Shown here: piece by piece, positions 8,594 to 17,561 of the stretch | Numbering within the stretch: the stretch's first letter is position 1 | Layout: every line of letters starts with the position of its first letter | Assembly: GCA_965262565.1 (NCBI GenBank) | Contig: CBDHFQ010000044.1 | Coordinates: 9,561 to 73,560, forward strand | DNA length: 64,000 nucleotides | Reading direction: 5' to 3' | Origin: CBDHFQ01 sp965262565 | Lineage (GTDB): Bacteria; Bacteroidota; Bacteroidia; J057 | Notes under the pieces: generated by a model | The model's input: the letters and a program-made list of their open reading frames with translations, nothing else | Database searches by the model: none | Told to the model about the DNA's origin: nothing | Position numbers and translations under genes: made by a program

Positions 8594-9263
8594 TATAAAT
8601 ACTGCCATAAGAATAGGTATCGTAGAGGATCACCATGTGGTTAGGGAGGGGATTAAGTCACTCATCGAATCAAATTCTCATTTCAATATGGTGATGGAAG
8701 CTTCTAATGGCAAAGAGTTTATAACATTGGTAAAAGAACACGAAGATCTGGAGATTATCTTACTTGATATAGATATGCCTGAGATGTCTGGGGATGAGGT
8801 TTGTAAATTTGTTAAAAAGCACTATCCCAATCTCAAAGTCCTGGTTCTTTCGAGAATTGATGAAATGCATATGGTACAGTATATGCTCCAGTTAGGGGCC
8901 AATGGATATGTGCTAAAATCCACTTCCTGGGACAACCTTTCACAAGCCATCACAGATGTATATGAAAAAGGATATCATCAATCGGAACTGGTTCAGCAAG
9001 CTTTATGGGAAAACATCCGACATCAAGGCAAACTCAAATTTCATTTGCTTCACATGGAAAGAATTTCCAAAAGAGAAATGGAGGTGTTGCTGTTAATATG
9101 CAAGGCTAAAACCACGGCTGAAATTGCAGATGAATTATTCATCAGCAAAAGAACAGTAGATGGTCATAGAGCCAATTTATTAAAGCATATGAATGTAAAA
9201 AATACCACAGGATTAATCGTGAAAGCATTAAAAGAAGGACTGATTTCCCTATCGGATCTTTAG
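8586..9263 (+). CDS. NarL/FixJ-family response regulator
   Basis: This 225-residue regulator has a receiver domain at residues ~9-125, with the acidic pair in VEDHH, phospho-acceptor Asp in LLDIDMPEMSG, the Ser/Thr switch near VLVLSRIDE and the conserved Lys in GYVLKS. A LuxR-type helix-turn-helix follows at ~155-220 (KAKTTAEIADELFISKRTVDGHR). It is co-translated with the preceding kinase (8-base overlap). Target genes cannot be read from sequence, but the downstream toxin-antitoxin-like and GLPGLI genes lie on the same strand. Confidence 0.95.
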   Translation: MNNINTAIRIGIVEDHHVVREGIKSLIESNSHFNMVMEASNGKEFITLVKEHEDLEIILLDIDMPEMSGDEVCKFVKKHYPNLKVLVLSRIDEMHMVQYMLQLGANGYVLKSTSWDNLSQAITDVYEKGYHQSELVQQALWENIRHQGKLKFHLLHMERISKREMEVLLLICKAKTTAEIADELFISKRTVDGHRANLLKHMNVKNTTGLIVKALKEGLISLSDL

Positions 9264-9305
9264 AGCTGACAAAAAAAACGTATCTTGCCCCAAAAGAATA
9301 TAAGA

Positions 9306-9527
9306 ATGGATTTAGATAAAATTGATAGGTCCGCCATAAAAACCTTCATCAAAGAAGTACTGCTCAAAGATCCCGGGATGCTTAAAGAGATCATAGAGGA
9401 AATCTTCAATGATGGTCGAATAAATGTTTCTAAAGATCAACAAGTAAGAAGGGAAGACATCAAAGAAATGATCGAAGAGGATTTCGACACCTACTACGAT
9501 GTATTTAATGCACTATCCAAGCAGTGA
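9306..9527 (+). CDS. Putative antitoxin of a Fic/Doc-like pair
   Basis: This 73-residue acidic, helix-rich protein ends in IEEDFDTYYDVFNALSKQ. The ATG at 9306 is preferred over an in-frame TTG at 9285. Its stop codon overlaps the GTG start of the Doc-like gene (GTGA), the coupling typical of antitoxin-toxin pairs. I recognise no Phd DNA-binding fold, so the antitoxin call rests on position, size and overlap. The short acidic C-terminus could be the toxin-binding part. Confidence 0.55.
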   Translation: MDLDKIDRSAIKTFIKEVLLKDPGMLKEIIEEIFNDGRINVSKDQQVRREDIKEMIEEDFDTYYDVFNALSKQ

Positions 9528-9985
9528 AATTTTTACTAAAAGAGGATATTATCCTTATCAATAGAATCATGATTTACCGTCATGGAGGAACATATATTCC
9601 TCCTTTTAATCTTTTGAATGAACACGCCCTGGATTATCTGGTAGAAGCAGTTCATTCTGAAGTATTTGGGCGTGAATTATATCCGGATATACACGATAAA
9701 GCAAGCTTGTATTTATATAATATCATCAGAAATCACATTTTTCGAGATGGAAATGCGGGAACAGCTTTAGAGACAGCACTACTTTTTCTTAAAACTAACG
9801 GTTATCGATTAACACTATCCCTCACTCCCATTGAACATGAGCACCAAAAACCGCTAAATATCTCTTCTGAAGAGACGGTAACTCTATATAATCTGGTCCA
9901 TAAAATTTACATCAAAGAATGGGACTTACCTTTAGTACAAAGGTGGATCAAAGACAATATTTTTTTTCAGAAAGGGAATAAATAA
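9524..9985 (+). CDS. Doc/Fic-family (death-on-curing) protein with altered active-site motif
   Basis: This 153-residue protein has the layout of Doc-type Fic proteins. Near the N-terminus is YRHGGTYIPPF; then HDKASLYLYNIIRNHIF leads into the Fic loop, followed by TALETALLFLKTNGY. Doc proteins phosphorylate EF-Tu and use a loop of the form HxFx(D/A)xNKRTA. Here it reads HIFRDGNAGTAL: the His, Phe, Asp and Asn are kept, but the Lys-Arg pair that binds phosphate is replaced by Ala-Gly. It may be inactive, or may use a different nucleotide chemistry. Translation starts at a GTG inside the stop codon of the upstream small gene. The family call is firm; activity is doubtful. Confidence 0.75.
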   Translation: MKFLLKEDIILINRIMIYRHGGTYIPPFNLLNEHALDYLVEAVHSEVFGRELYPDIHDKASLYLYNIIRNHIFRDGNAGTALETALLFLKTNGYRLTLSLTPIEHEHQKPLNISSEETVTLYNLVHKIYIKEWDLPLVQRWIKDNIFFQKGNK

Positions 9986-10031
9986 GGGAGATCTATTGTC
10001 TAATCGATAAATAGCAGAAATCATTAACATT

Positions 10032-10790
10032 ATGAAGCAATTAATTATTCTCTTTACCTTAATCCCTTCTTTCTTATGGGCGCAAGTGGAAGGGGGTGAG
10101 ATTCAGTACAATGAAACCATTAACCTACATAAAAGAATTCCACCGGAAAGAGAGCAGTTCAAAGAAATGATACCTGAATTTAGAAGCTTTGCCAAAGAGC
10201 TATTCTTCACTTCTTCCGCAGCCGTTTATCAATCTTCTGAAAGAGAAATTCCAGGTCAGGAAGTACCTTCAGGAAGAGGAGGATTTAGGATGAGAATGGC
10301 AGGCGTAGGAGGAGCTATGGATGGAAAAACCTTTACAAATCTGGAAGAACAAACTCAGATTGATCAAAGGGATTTATTTGATAAAAGATTTATCGTAACT
10401 ACTGAACCTTCTGAGTATCAATGGAAATTGAGTATGGAAGAAAAGGAGATTTTAGGGCATAGATCCATGAAAGCTGTCCATGAAGATAGTACTCAGAAAA
10501 TTGTAGCATGGTTTGCCGTAGACATCCCAGTTAGTGCAGGACCAGGAAGATTAAGTGGCTTACCCGGACTTATTCTGGAAGCTGATATCAATGAGGGAGA
10601 AAGAAAAATAGAAGTAGTGGAAATAAACATGGGAGCTCCTGATTCAGAAGTATTGGAGCCGCCTAAAAAAGGGAAAGAGGTCACCGAAGAAGAATTCAAT
10701 GAAATTCGCAGGCAAAAGATGAAAGAAATGAGAGAATTATATGGTCGTCCAGGTCAAGGCGGTAGGCCAGGAGGAGGAAGACCCAATTAA
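10032..10790 (+). CDS. GLPGLI family secreted protein
   Basis: This 252-residue protein has an N-terminal signal peptide (MKQLIILFTLIPSFLWAQ) and the family signature GLPGLILEADI near residues 177-187, after AWFAVDIPVSAGPGRLS. GLPGLI proteins are periplasmic or outer-membrane-associated Bacteroidota proteins, often encoded beside TonB-type receptors; their exact job is not established. Here the beta-barrel gene begins 22 bases downstream. The C-terminus is rich in Gly, Pro and Arg (GRPGQGGRPGGGRPN). Both genes probably form one operon for uptake or processing of a peptide-like or metal ligand, which is inference. Confidence 0.88.
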   Translation: MKQLIILFTLIPSFLWAQVEGGEIQYNETINLHKRIPPEREQFKEMIPEFRSFAKELFFTSSAAVYQSSEREIPGQEVPSGRGGFRMRMAGVGGAMDGKTFTNLEEQTQIDQRDLFDKRFIVTTEPSEYQWKLSMEEKEILGHRSMKAVHEDSTQKIVAWFAVDIPVSAGPGRLSGLPGLILEADINEGERKIEVVEINMGAPDSEVLEPPKKGKEVTEEEFNEIRRQKMKEMRELYGRPGQGGRPGGGRPN

Positions 10791-10812
10791 GAACATCCCT
10801 TAACCCATAAGA

Positions 10813-13653
10813 ATGAAAAAATTTACAATCGCTTCGCTGTCCATTTTTACAGCGATGTGTATGTTAACACCCGCATTCATCAAAGCGCAAAGTACAACAG
10901 TTAACATAGGTGGAACCGTAGTAGACTCCATTGGTCAGGCCTTACCTGGTGCTACCACTGTGCTAATGACGTTGCCAGATTCCGTCATCTCCAGCTTTGT
11001 ATTTTCTGATAAAGAAGGAGCATTTAATTTAAAGGGAATCAAGCCTGGAAACTACTTACTGCAAATCACATATGTCGGATACTTAAATTACTACAAATCC
11101 TTAACTATTCGATCTGATGTCCTACTTGATCCCTTGGTGATGCTCTCTAAAAATTCCTCGATAAACGAAGTTGTCATAGAAGGGGAACGAACCCCTATTA
11201 TATTAAAAAAGGATACTATCGAATATAATGCTGAAGCCTTTAAAGTACAGCCCAATGCCACAGTAGAGGACCTGTTAAAAAGACTTCCGGGAGTAGAAGT
11301 TGAATCAGATGGAACCGTAAAAGCTCAAGGAGAAACAGTAGAAAGAGTGCTGGTAGATGGCAAAGAATTTTTCGGAACAGATCCTAAAATGGCAACGAAA
11401 AATTTACCAGCTGATGCCATCGATAAAGTACAAGTATTCGACCGACTATCCGATATGGCTCAGTTTACAGGGATAGACGACGGAGATAGAGAAAAGACGA
11501 TAAATCTCGAACTGAAAGAAGATAGCAAGCAAGGCTACTTTGGAACGGTTACAGGAGGATATGGAACAGATGACCGCTATAATGGTAAAGCAAGTATCAA
11601 TAAGTTTACAAAAAAGACCCAACTTTCATTTTTGGGGATGGCGAATAATATTAACCAACAAGGCTTTACATTTGAAGATTATGTAGGCTTTTTAGGAGGA
11701 GTTTCTAATCTGAGAAGAGGAGGGCGAGGAGGAGGAGGCTTTTCAGGAGGCAACAATACCGGAGTAAATATAAATGAAGATTTGAGCAATGGATTTGTTA
11801 AAACCAGTGCAGGGGGACTGAACCTTAATCATACCTTTAATAAAAATACTAAGCTCAATATCAGTTACTTCCTCAATTCGGTAAGAAGGGATATCGATAA
11901 AGATATTACCCGACAAAATTTTCTGGAATCTGGCACTTTCTCCTATGATGAAGTGAGCAATTCCTTTAACGAAAATCTGAACCATCGGATAAATATGAGA
12001 TTCGAACACAAAATTGATTCCACACAGGAACTCATATTAACAGCGAATGCCGGATTGACAGATGGAGAATCGGAGTCAATATCGAATTCCACCACCAGAA
12101 ACGTAGAAGGAGTTATTGAAAATGAAGGAGATAACGATTTAAGTACCAATGCAGAACGATATAACTTCTCCAGTAATTTAACCTATCGTAAACGATTAAA
12201 TGATGAAGGTAGAAATTTAGTAACCTCCGTTTCTATCAGTGGCAATGATAATGACAGAGATAATGAAATTAGCACCTTCAACCGCTTTTTTGAGGGCACT
12301 ACCCTATCCAGAATTGACAGTACGGTTCAGAATCAATTTCAAAATAACAAGCAATTTTCCTACAACCTTCGTTTATCCTACACCGAACCTTTAGGCGATA
12401 GAAAATACTTGGAATTTAACGCTTCTCATCGTGCGTTTGAAAATGAAGTGGATAGAGGTGTGTTCGATATCGTCGGCCAGAATGGAAATTTAGTAGAGGT
12501 AGCCAATGACCAATTGAGTAATGCCTATGAAAGTGATTACATTTATCAACAAGGCGGCTTGAATTTCAGATTGGTACGAAATAAACTAAATTTCAGCACA
12601 GGATTAAGTGCTCAACGATCTCATCTGGATGGAGAGATTTTTGCTATCAATGGAAACCCCAATGTCAATACTTCTATCGATAATGATTTTTTCTTCTTGC
12701 TACCCAGTATGCAGTTAAGATTGAATTTTGCCAGTTCAAGAAATTTATTTATTCAGTATCGTACCAATGTGAATGAACCCAGTATTGAACAATTGCAACC
12801 AATAGTAGATAATTCTGATCCATTAAATATTTATGTGGGTAACCCAGAACTCAGACCAGAATATACCCATCGCCTGACTTCCCGATTTCTCTCTTTTAGT
12901 CAATTCACCTTCACCAGCTTTTTTGCTTATGTTGACATCTCATATACAGATAATAGCATCGTTAATGCTACCTCTGTCGACAGCTTATTCAGGGTCACCA
13001 CTACTCCTGTCAATGTGGATAATGCCTACAGAATATTGAATTTTGCCTCTTTCTCCACACCTATCAGGAAATTAGGGATAGATATTAGATTAAACTATAA
13101 TGTTACTTACAATAGAGGCATACAGTTTATTAATCTGGAAGAAACCGATTTTGATAGAATTGCTACAGGAGGAGGAGTAAGGATTGATAATCGAAAAAAG
13201 GATGTGATAGATATAGCTGTGGGAGGAAATCTTAATCACAGCCTGACGACCTATTCTAATCCTGAATCGCCGGACCAGTCATTCTTCAATCAACGCTATT
13301 TCGGAGAATTGAACATTAATCTGGGACAAAAGTGGAGAATAGGAAGTGAGATCAATTATACAATATATCAGGGGGATGCTTTTGGGGAGGCAGAAAAAAT
13401 TCCTATCTGGGAAGCTTCTTTATCCAGATATATTTTTGAAGGCAATCGAGGGGAAATTCAGTTGACCGCTTTTGATTTACTGAATAAAAACAGAGGAATT
13501 AATCAAACCAGCGACCTTAACTATATAGAAGAAGAAAGAATTACCTCATTAGGTCGATATGTGATGCTGAGTTTCACTTATAATTTATCCAGGTTGGGAG
13601 CAAATCCAGCGGCTTTACCTCCAGGAAGAAGGCAATTTTTCCGACCCAGATAA
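10813..13653 (+). CDS. TonB-dependent-receptor-like outer membrane beta-barrel protein
   Basis: This 946-residue protein has a signal peptide (to about residue 26), then a carboxypeptidase-regulatory-like Ig fold at ~29-110 (GGTVVDSIGQALPGATTVL). A plug-like domain at ~125-215 follows (TVEDLLKRLPGVEVESDG, VLVDGKEFFGTDPKMA), then a long outer-membrane beta-barrel with many alternating-residue strands, ending in a terminal strand around YVMLSFTYNLSRL. A Gly/Arg-rich insert (LRRGGRGGGGFSGGNN) lies near residue 300. It belongs to the beta-barrel family that accompanies GLPGLI proteins. It likely imports or exports a ligand across the outer membrane, with substrate unknown. A hairpin terminator follows. 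Confidence 0.9.
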   Translation: MKKFTIASLSIFTAMCMLTPAFIKAQSTTVNIGGTVVDSIGQALPGATTVLMTLPDSVISSFVFSDKEGAFNLKGIKPGNYLLQITYVGYLNYYKSLTIRSDVLLDPLVMLSKNSSINEVVIEGERTPIILKKDTIEYNAEAFKVQPNATVEDLLKRLPGVEVESDGTVKAQGETVERVLVDGKEFFGTDPKMATKNLPADAIDKVQVFDRLSDMAQFTGIDDGDREKTINLELKEDSKQGYFGTVTGGYGTDDRYNGKASINKFTKKTQLSFLGMANNINQQGFTFEDYVGFLGGVSNLRRGGRGGGGFSGGNNTGVNINEDLSNGFVKTSAGGLNLNHTFNKNTKLNISYFLNSVRRDIDKDITRQNFLESGTFSYDEVSNSFNENLNHRINMRFEHKIDSTQELILTANAGLTDGESESISNSTTRNVEGVIENEGDNDLSTNAERYNFSSNLTYRKRLNDEGRNLVTSVSISGNDNDRDNEISTFNRFFEGTTLSRIDSTVQNQFQNNKQFSYNLRLSYTEPLGDRKYLEFNASHRAFENEVDRGVFDIVGQNGNLVEVANDQLSNAYESDYIYQQGGLNFRLVRNKLNFSTGLSAQRSHLDGEIFAINGNPNVNTSIDNDFFFLLPSMQLRLNFASSRNLFIQYRTNVNEPSIEQLQPIVDNSDPLNIYVGNPELRPEYTHRLTSRFLSFSQFTFTSFFAYVDISYTDNSIVNATSVDSLFRVTTTPVNVDNAYRILNFASFSTPIRKLGIDIRLNYNVTYNRGIQFINLEETDFDRIATGGGVRIDNRKKDVIDIAVGGNLNHSLTTYSNPESPDQSFFNQRYFGELNINLGQKWRIGSEINYTIYQGDAFGEAEKIPIWEASLSRYIFEGNRGEIQLTAFDLLNKNRGINQTSDLNYIEEERITSLGRYVMLSFTYNLSRLGANPAALPPGRRQFFRPR

Positions 13654-13677
13654 ATTATAAAAACGTCCACTTGGGCT

Positions 13678-13704
13678 AAGAGAATTCTAAAAGGATTCTC
13701 TTTT
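13678..13704 (+). terminator. Terminator after the outer membrane receptor gene
   Basis: AAGAGAAT (13678-13685) pairs perfectly with ATTCTCTT (13695-13702), followed by a short T-run to 13704. It lies 24 bases after the receptor stop codon. Confidence 0.65.
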
Positions 13705-13908
13705 CTTGTTTAATATCAGCCTGGTATCTAATAGCACACCTTTCCAGGTAATCGCATTTATTATTGGATCAACGCTGAAATGTAAGTGTCATCTGTTAAA
13801 TGCTAATTTAGTTGATAGAAATATCCCATATAGATGAGTTTTAGATTTTCTCAACAGCTTCGTTGTAAAAATGTTATATTATTATATCTTAACTAATTTC
13901 AGCATATC

Positions 13909-14367
13909 ATGGCAAAATTGACATTAGAAGTAAATGGTCAGCAACGGACTGTAGATTCGAAACCCGGAACTCCTCTCCTATGGGTAATCAGGGAACAATT
14001 AGGACTTACCGGAACAAAATATAGCTGTGGAAAAGCTGTATGTGGTAGTTGTACGGTTCACTTAGATGGTGAACCTATTAGATCCTGCATAACGCCTGTA
14101 ACCTTAGCAGAAGGGAGAAAAGTAACTACTATTGAAGGGCTTTCTGAAGATGGTACACATCCTTTACAATTGGCATGGATAGATGCTCAGGTTCCTCAGT
14201 GCGGCTATTGTCAATCCGGGCAAATCATGCAGGCAGCGGCCTTATTGAATAAAAACAAACAACCCGGAAGAGAAGAAATCATATCTTACATGAATGGAAA
14301 TCTCTGTAGGTGTGGGACTTATGTGAGAATTATAAAAGCCATAGAAAACGTTGCAAAAGAAGGATAA
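13909..14367 (+). CDS. iorA: Isoquinoline 1-oxidoreductase-type [2Fe-2S] subunit
   Basis: This 152-residue protein is the small iron-sulfur subunit of a molybdenum hydroxylase (xanthine oxidase family). The N-terminal plant-type ferredoxin fold holds CGKAVCGSCTVHLDG with a later Cys (PIRSC). The C-terminal helical domain binds a second cluster through CGYCQSGQ and NLCRCGTY. It passes electrons from the molybdopterin subunit encoded just downstream (2-base gap) to an external acceptor. No FAD subunit is encoded here, as is usual for the IorAB type. Substrate is an aldehyde or N-heterocycle and cannot be fixed from sequence. Confidence 0.93.
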   Translation: MAKLTLEVNGQQRTVDSKPGTPLLWVIREQLGLTGTKYSCGKAVCGSCTVHLDGEPIRSCITPVTLAEGRKVTTIEGLSEDGTHPLQLAWIDAQVPQCGYCQSGQIMQAAALLNKNKQPGREEIISYMNGNLCRCGTYVRIIKAIENVAKEG

Positions 14368-14369
14368 TC

Positions 14370-16553
14370 ATGGAAAACTCAACAAACTTTATACAAAATC
14401 CCATCTCCAGACGTAAATTTTTCCGTTTGGCAGGAGGAACCACTTTTTTTGTCTCCGCTTCTGTGTTGATTCCCACATATCTTCTCGGCGAAGGTAATAA
14501 TCCATCGATAGAGGAAAAGCCACTTAGCGTATGGGTACATTTTCATGAAAATGGAAAGATCACTATCTACAATCCGGCTTCGGAAATGGGCCAAGGAAGT
14601 ATGACCGCAGTGCCAGTAATTTATGCAGAGGAGTTGGATGCTGATTGGTCAAAAGTAGTTGTGAAGAATTCTCCTGCAGACCCGGAAATATTTGGAGCTG
14701 GTTGGGGAGGTCGGGGAAGAAAAAGTATGATTACCGTCGGAAGCCGAACGGTTAACAGCTATTTTAACAGTATGCGTCAGGCAGGAGCTCAAACGCGATA
14801 TGTATTACTTTCTAATGTAGCCCAAAAATGGAGCGTTCCTATATCAGAGCTAACGACGGATAATGGAATTGTTATTCATAGCAAAAGCGACCGCAACATT
14901 TCCTATGGAGAAATTGCTACCTTTGCTACCTCTCTATCAGACATTCCGGAAATTCCGGAAGAACAATTAAAGCGTCCAGAGCAATTTAGATTGATCGGTA
15001 AGGTAGTTCCACGTGTAGATATTCCCACCAAAGTAGATGGAAGTGCTATTTATAGTATAGATATCAAGGTTCCTGGAATGGTATATGGAGTAATCAACAG
15101 ATCGTTGGTACATGGAGCCAAACCTAATTTAAAAAATAGAGATGAATTGATAGGAACAGAAGGTGTGATGGATATTGTGGAGTTTGATCATGGGGTAGGT
15201 TTAATTGCTGAGTCCTTAGAATTAGCCTTGGAAGTAAAAAAGAAGATGCAAATAGACTGGAGCCAGGATGCGAAAGCCGCGACCCATTCCAGTGATGAGG
15301 CGTATGAGATGTATGGACAACATGCAGGAGATGCTAGCATCAAAGGAGATCATCTAACGGATAAAGGAGACATTGAATCAGCGCTAAGGGAAGGGATGAA
15401 AACCTATTCCATTGACTATAAAAATGATTATGTCTATCACGCACAAATGGAGCCACTCAATGCAGTAGTCTCTGTTAGTGAGGATGGCCAACAAGCAGAG
15501 GGGTGGATAGGAACTCAGGCACCAGGCAATGCGAGAAATGCTATTGCGAATACCTTGGGCATAGATGCGTCTCAGGTAACTTTTCACAGAACATATCTGG
15601 GAGGTGGTTTTGGAAGAAGGTCCAACTCTGATTTTATAGTAGAAGCTACCCTACTGTCGAAAGCAGTGAAAAAGCCGGTTAAGCTACTTTGGACAAGAGA
15701 AGATGATCTACAGTATGGGATGTTTCGACCTATGTCCCTTCAACGCATGGAAGCAAGTTTGGATGATTCAGGGAAGATTCAGGGATGGAGACATATCATT
15801 GTGGGAACTGGAGATCGCCTACTGGGTTCGGGTGCCAGAACTGACTATTATAGCTTCCCTCACCAACGAGTAGAGGTGCGGAATATCGATCATGGCATTC
15901 GTACCAAACACTGGAGGGCGGTAGGACATGGCCCTAATAAATTTGCCATAGAAGCATTTGTAGATGAAATAGCGGCAGATCAAGGCAAAGATCCTGTTGA
16001 GTTCAGGATGGAATTGATGAAAGATTTTCCAAGAGCACAAAAAGTGTTATCAACTGTAGCAGAAATGGCTGATTGGGGGGCCAAGGTTCCAGAAGGAAGA
16101 GCTAAAGGGATCGCATTTGCAGAAAGGAGCGGTTCTTTGGCAGCTTGTGTGTGTGAAATTTCCTTAAATAGAGAAACGGGAAAAATCAAGGTGCATCATG
16201 TATGGACCTCTCTGGATGCGGGAATTATTGTACAACCTGATAATGTGATCGCTCAGATGGAAGGAGGAGTGTTGATGGGGTTGAGTAGCATTATGAGTGA
16301 ACGAATTAGCTTCAACAATGGAAAAGTAGAGCAATCCAATTATCACGATTATCCCATTTTGCGAATGAGTGACATTCCTGAGACCTTGGAAGTGAAACTT
16401 ATTTCCTCTACAGAACATCCTACCGGGGTGGGAGAGTCAGGCATCCCTATTATAGGAGGAGCTGTGGTCAATGCTTTTGGTACGTTGACGGGAAAAAGAC
16501 TCAGACATATGCCTTTTACGGCCGAAAAAGTCCTAAAGGTATTGGAAGGTTAG
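14370..16553 (+). CDS. iorB: Isoquinoline 1-oxidoreductase-type molybdopterin subunit, Tat-exported
   Basis: This is the large catalytic subunit of a xanthine-oxidase-family molybdenum hydroxylase, 727 residues from the ATG at 14370. An earlier in-frame ATG at 14310 would run through the iorA gene. A twin-arginine signal is visible (SRRKFFRLAGG followed by a hydrophobic stretch), so the holoenzyme should act in the periplasm with IorA carried along. Family features include EMGQGSMTAVPVIYAEELDA, GRVDIPTKVDG-like KVVPRVDIPTKVDG, LGGGFGRRSNSDF and the catalytic-Glu region GVGESGIPIIGGAVVNA. No XdhC-type insertion factor or cytochrome acceptor gene is adjacent. The substrate is unknown. Confidence 0.93.
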   Translation: MENSTNFIQNPISRRKFFRLAGGTTFFVSASVLIPTYLLGEGNNPSIEEKPLSVWVHFHENGKITIYNPASEMGQGSMTAVPVIYAEELDADWSKVVVKNSPADPEIFGAGWGGRGRKSMITVGSRTVNSYFNSMRQAGAQTRYVLLSNVAQKWSVPISELTTDNGIVIHSKSDRNISYGEIATFATSLSDIPEIPEEQLKRPEQFRLIGKVVPRVDIPTKVDGSAIYSIDIKVPGMVYGVINRSLVHGAKPNLKNRDELIGTEGVMDIVEFDHGVGLIAESLELALEVKKKMQIDWSQDAKAATHSSDEAYEMYGQHAGDASIKGDHLTDKGDIESALREGMKTYSIDYKNDYVYHAQMEPLNAVVSVSEDGQQAEGWIGTQAPGNARNAIANTLGIDASQVTFHRTYLGGGFGRRSNSDFIVEATLLSKAVKKPVKLLWTREDDLQYGMFRPMSLQRMEASLDDSGKIQGWRHIIVGTGDRLLGSGARTDYYSFPHQRVEVRNIDHGIRTKHWRAVGHGPNKFAIEAFVDEIAADQGKDPVEFRMELMKDFPRAQKVLSTVAEMADWGAKVPEGRAKGIAFAERSGSLAACVCEISLNRETGKIKVHHVWTSLDAGIIVQPDNVIAQMEGGVLMGLSSIMSERISFNNGKVEQSNYHDYPILRMSDIPETLEVKLISSTEHPTGVGESGIPIIGGAVVNAFGTLTGKRLRHMPFTAEKVLKVLEG

Positions 16554-16598
16554 GCAAGCCTCATTGACCTAAACATACCATTTATTAGTACATATGTT

Positions 16599-16623
16599 CA
16601 GGCTACTTCATTACAGTAGCCTG
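16599..16623. terminator. Bidirectional terminator between convergent genes
   Basis: CAGGCTAC (16599-16606) and GTAGCCTG (16616-16623) form a perfect 8-base stem with a 9-base loop, followed on the plus strand by a T-rich stretch. It lies between the iorB-like gene and the convergent outer-membrane protein gene. Confidence 0.65.
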
Positions 16624-16630
16624 TTCTCTG

Positions 16631-17530
16631 TTATAACTCCAAAAAAATACCTGCAGAATAAGAAGGATCGGAAAAGATCAATCTCCCTGAAATGGGAAAA
16701 GCTGCCGTACCAGAAATACCTATCTGATCCGTAATCTTAATTCCTAATTCAGGACTTATCGTAAGGTGTTCACTATTATTGGCAAAAATACTGGTACTAT
16801 TTGGGATGTCATTTGAATCACCATTTTGCAGAGATTGAACTGTATATAATCGAGCCAAGCCTATAATTTTATCCTCCCACAAAGTCGCCCCTGCTTCTAC
16901 TCCAGCCCACAATTCATCAGAGAATCCGTTGGTACGATTATTAATGCCGGCGTAAATATTGTAGAAAGTGTTTATTCCTCCAATATTTGCACTGGTACTG
17001 GCGTCGAATCTTAGCAATTGATTAAATTCTCCATCTCCCGTTTGTAAGGTATTATTACTTCCTCCATCATCCACTCCCAGCGGAAGCCCCAGACTAATAG
17101 TAGCACTAAGAATAATAGGACCATTGACTATCAATCCATATTTCGCGCTAACAATTGCATCTCCCACAGAATTAATAGCCTCTCCAGGAGTAATGGTTTC
17201 ACCTGTCGTTCCTGAAATCGTATTATTAAAATAGGCTCTACTGTAAAAAGGGAAATATACAATTCCTGTAAACCGATTAGTAATGCCATATTCCCCATAG
17301 ACACCTGTATTAAAAATTCCACTGGTTACATTAGGATCTATTCCACCTGTATCGGTAAAGTGCTCATCGGAAAGTACCCACCACTGGAATATTTTTAAGT
17401 ATAATTTATTCTTAGGTTGTGGCCAGCCTCCTCCAGCAATGGAGAATTGGAAGAATAATATAAACAAGAGCAGAGAAAGGGTATGCTTATTCCCTCTAGA
17501 AATTATGGAAAGGATAGATATCTTTTTCAT
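16631..17530 (-). CDS. Outer-membrane beta-barrel-like secreted protein
   Basis: This 299-residue protein starts at the ATG at 17530 (MKKISIL); an in-frame TTG 15 bases earlier is less likely. It has a signal peptide ending around IAGGG, then amphipathic beta strands and no enzymatic motif. The body resembles uncharacterised outer-membrane proteins of the MetA-pathway/phenol-degradation type (GVYGEYGITNRFTGIVYFPFY, SLGLPLGVDD, SPELGIKITDQIGISG) and ends in a hydrophobic-aromatic final strand (YSAGIFLEL). It follows the DM13 lipoprotein gene by 31 bases and is probably its operon partner. The function is unknown. Confidence 0.7.
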   Translation of the reverse strand: MKKISILSIISRGNKHTLSLLLFILFFQFSIAGGGWPQPKNKLYLKIFQWWVLSDEHFTDTGGIDPNVTSGIFNTGVYGEYGITNRFTGIVYFPFYSRAYFNNTISGTTGETITPGEAINSVGDAIVSAKYGLIVNGPIILSATISLGLPLGVDDGGSNNTLQTGDGEFNQLLRFDASTSANIGGINTFYNIYAGINNRTNGFSDELWAGVEAGATLWEDKIIGLARLYTVQSLQNGDSNDIPNSTSIFANNSEHLTISPELGIKITDQIGISGTAAFPISGRLIFSDPSYSAGIFLEL

Positions 17531-17561
17531 GTTAGCGTTATTCAAGAATCATGTAGAAGAA

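Noticed and set aside
9285..9305. TTG start that extends the antitoxin-like gene by seven residues
   Set aside because: The ATG at 9306 is a better start, and the added residues (PQKNIR) show no conserved feature.
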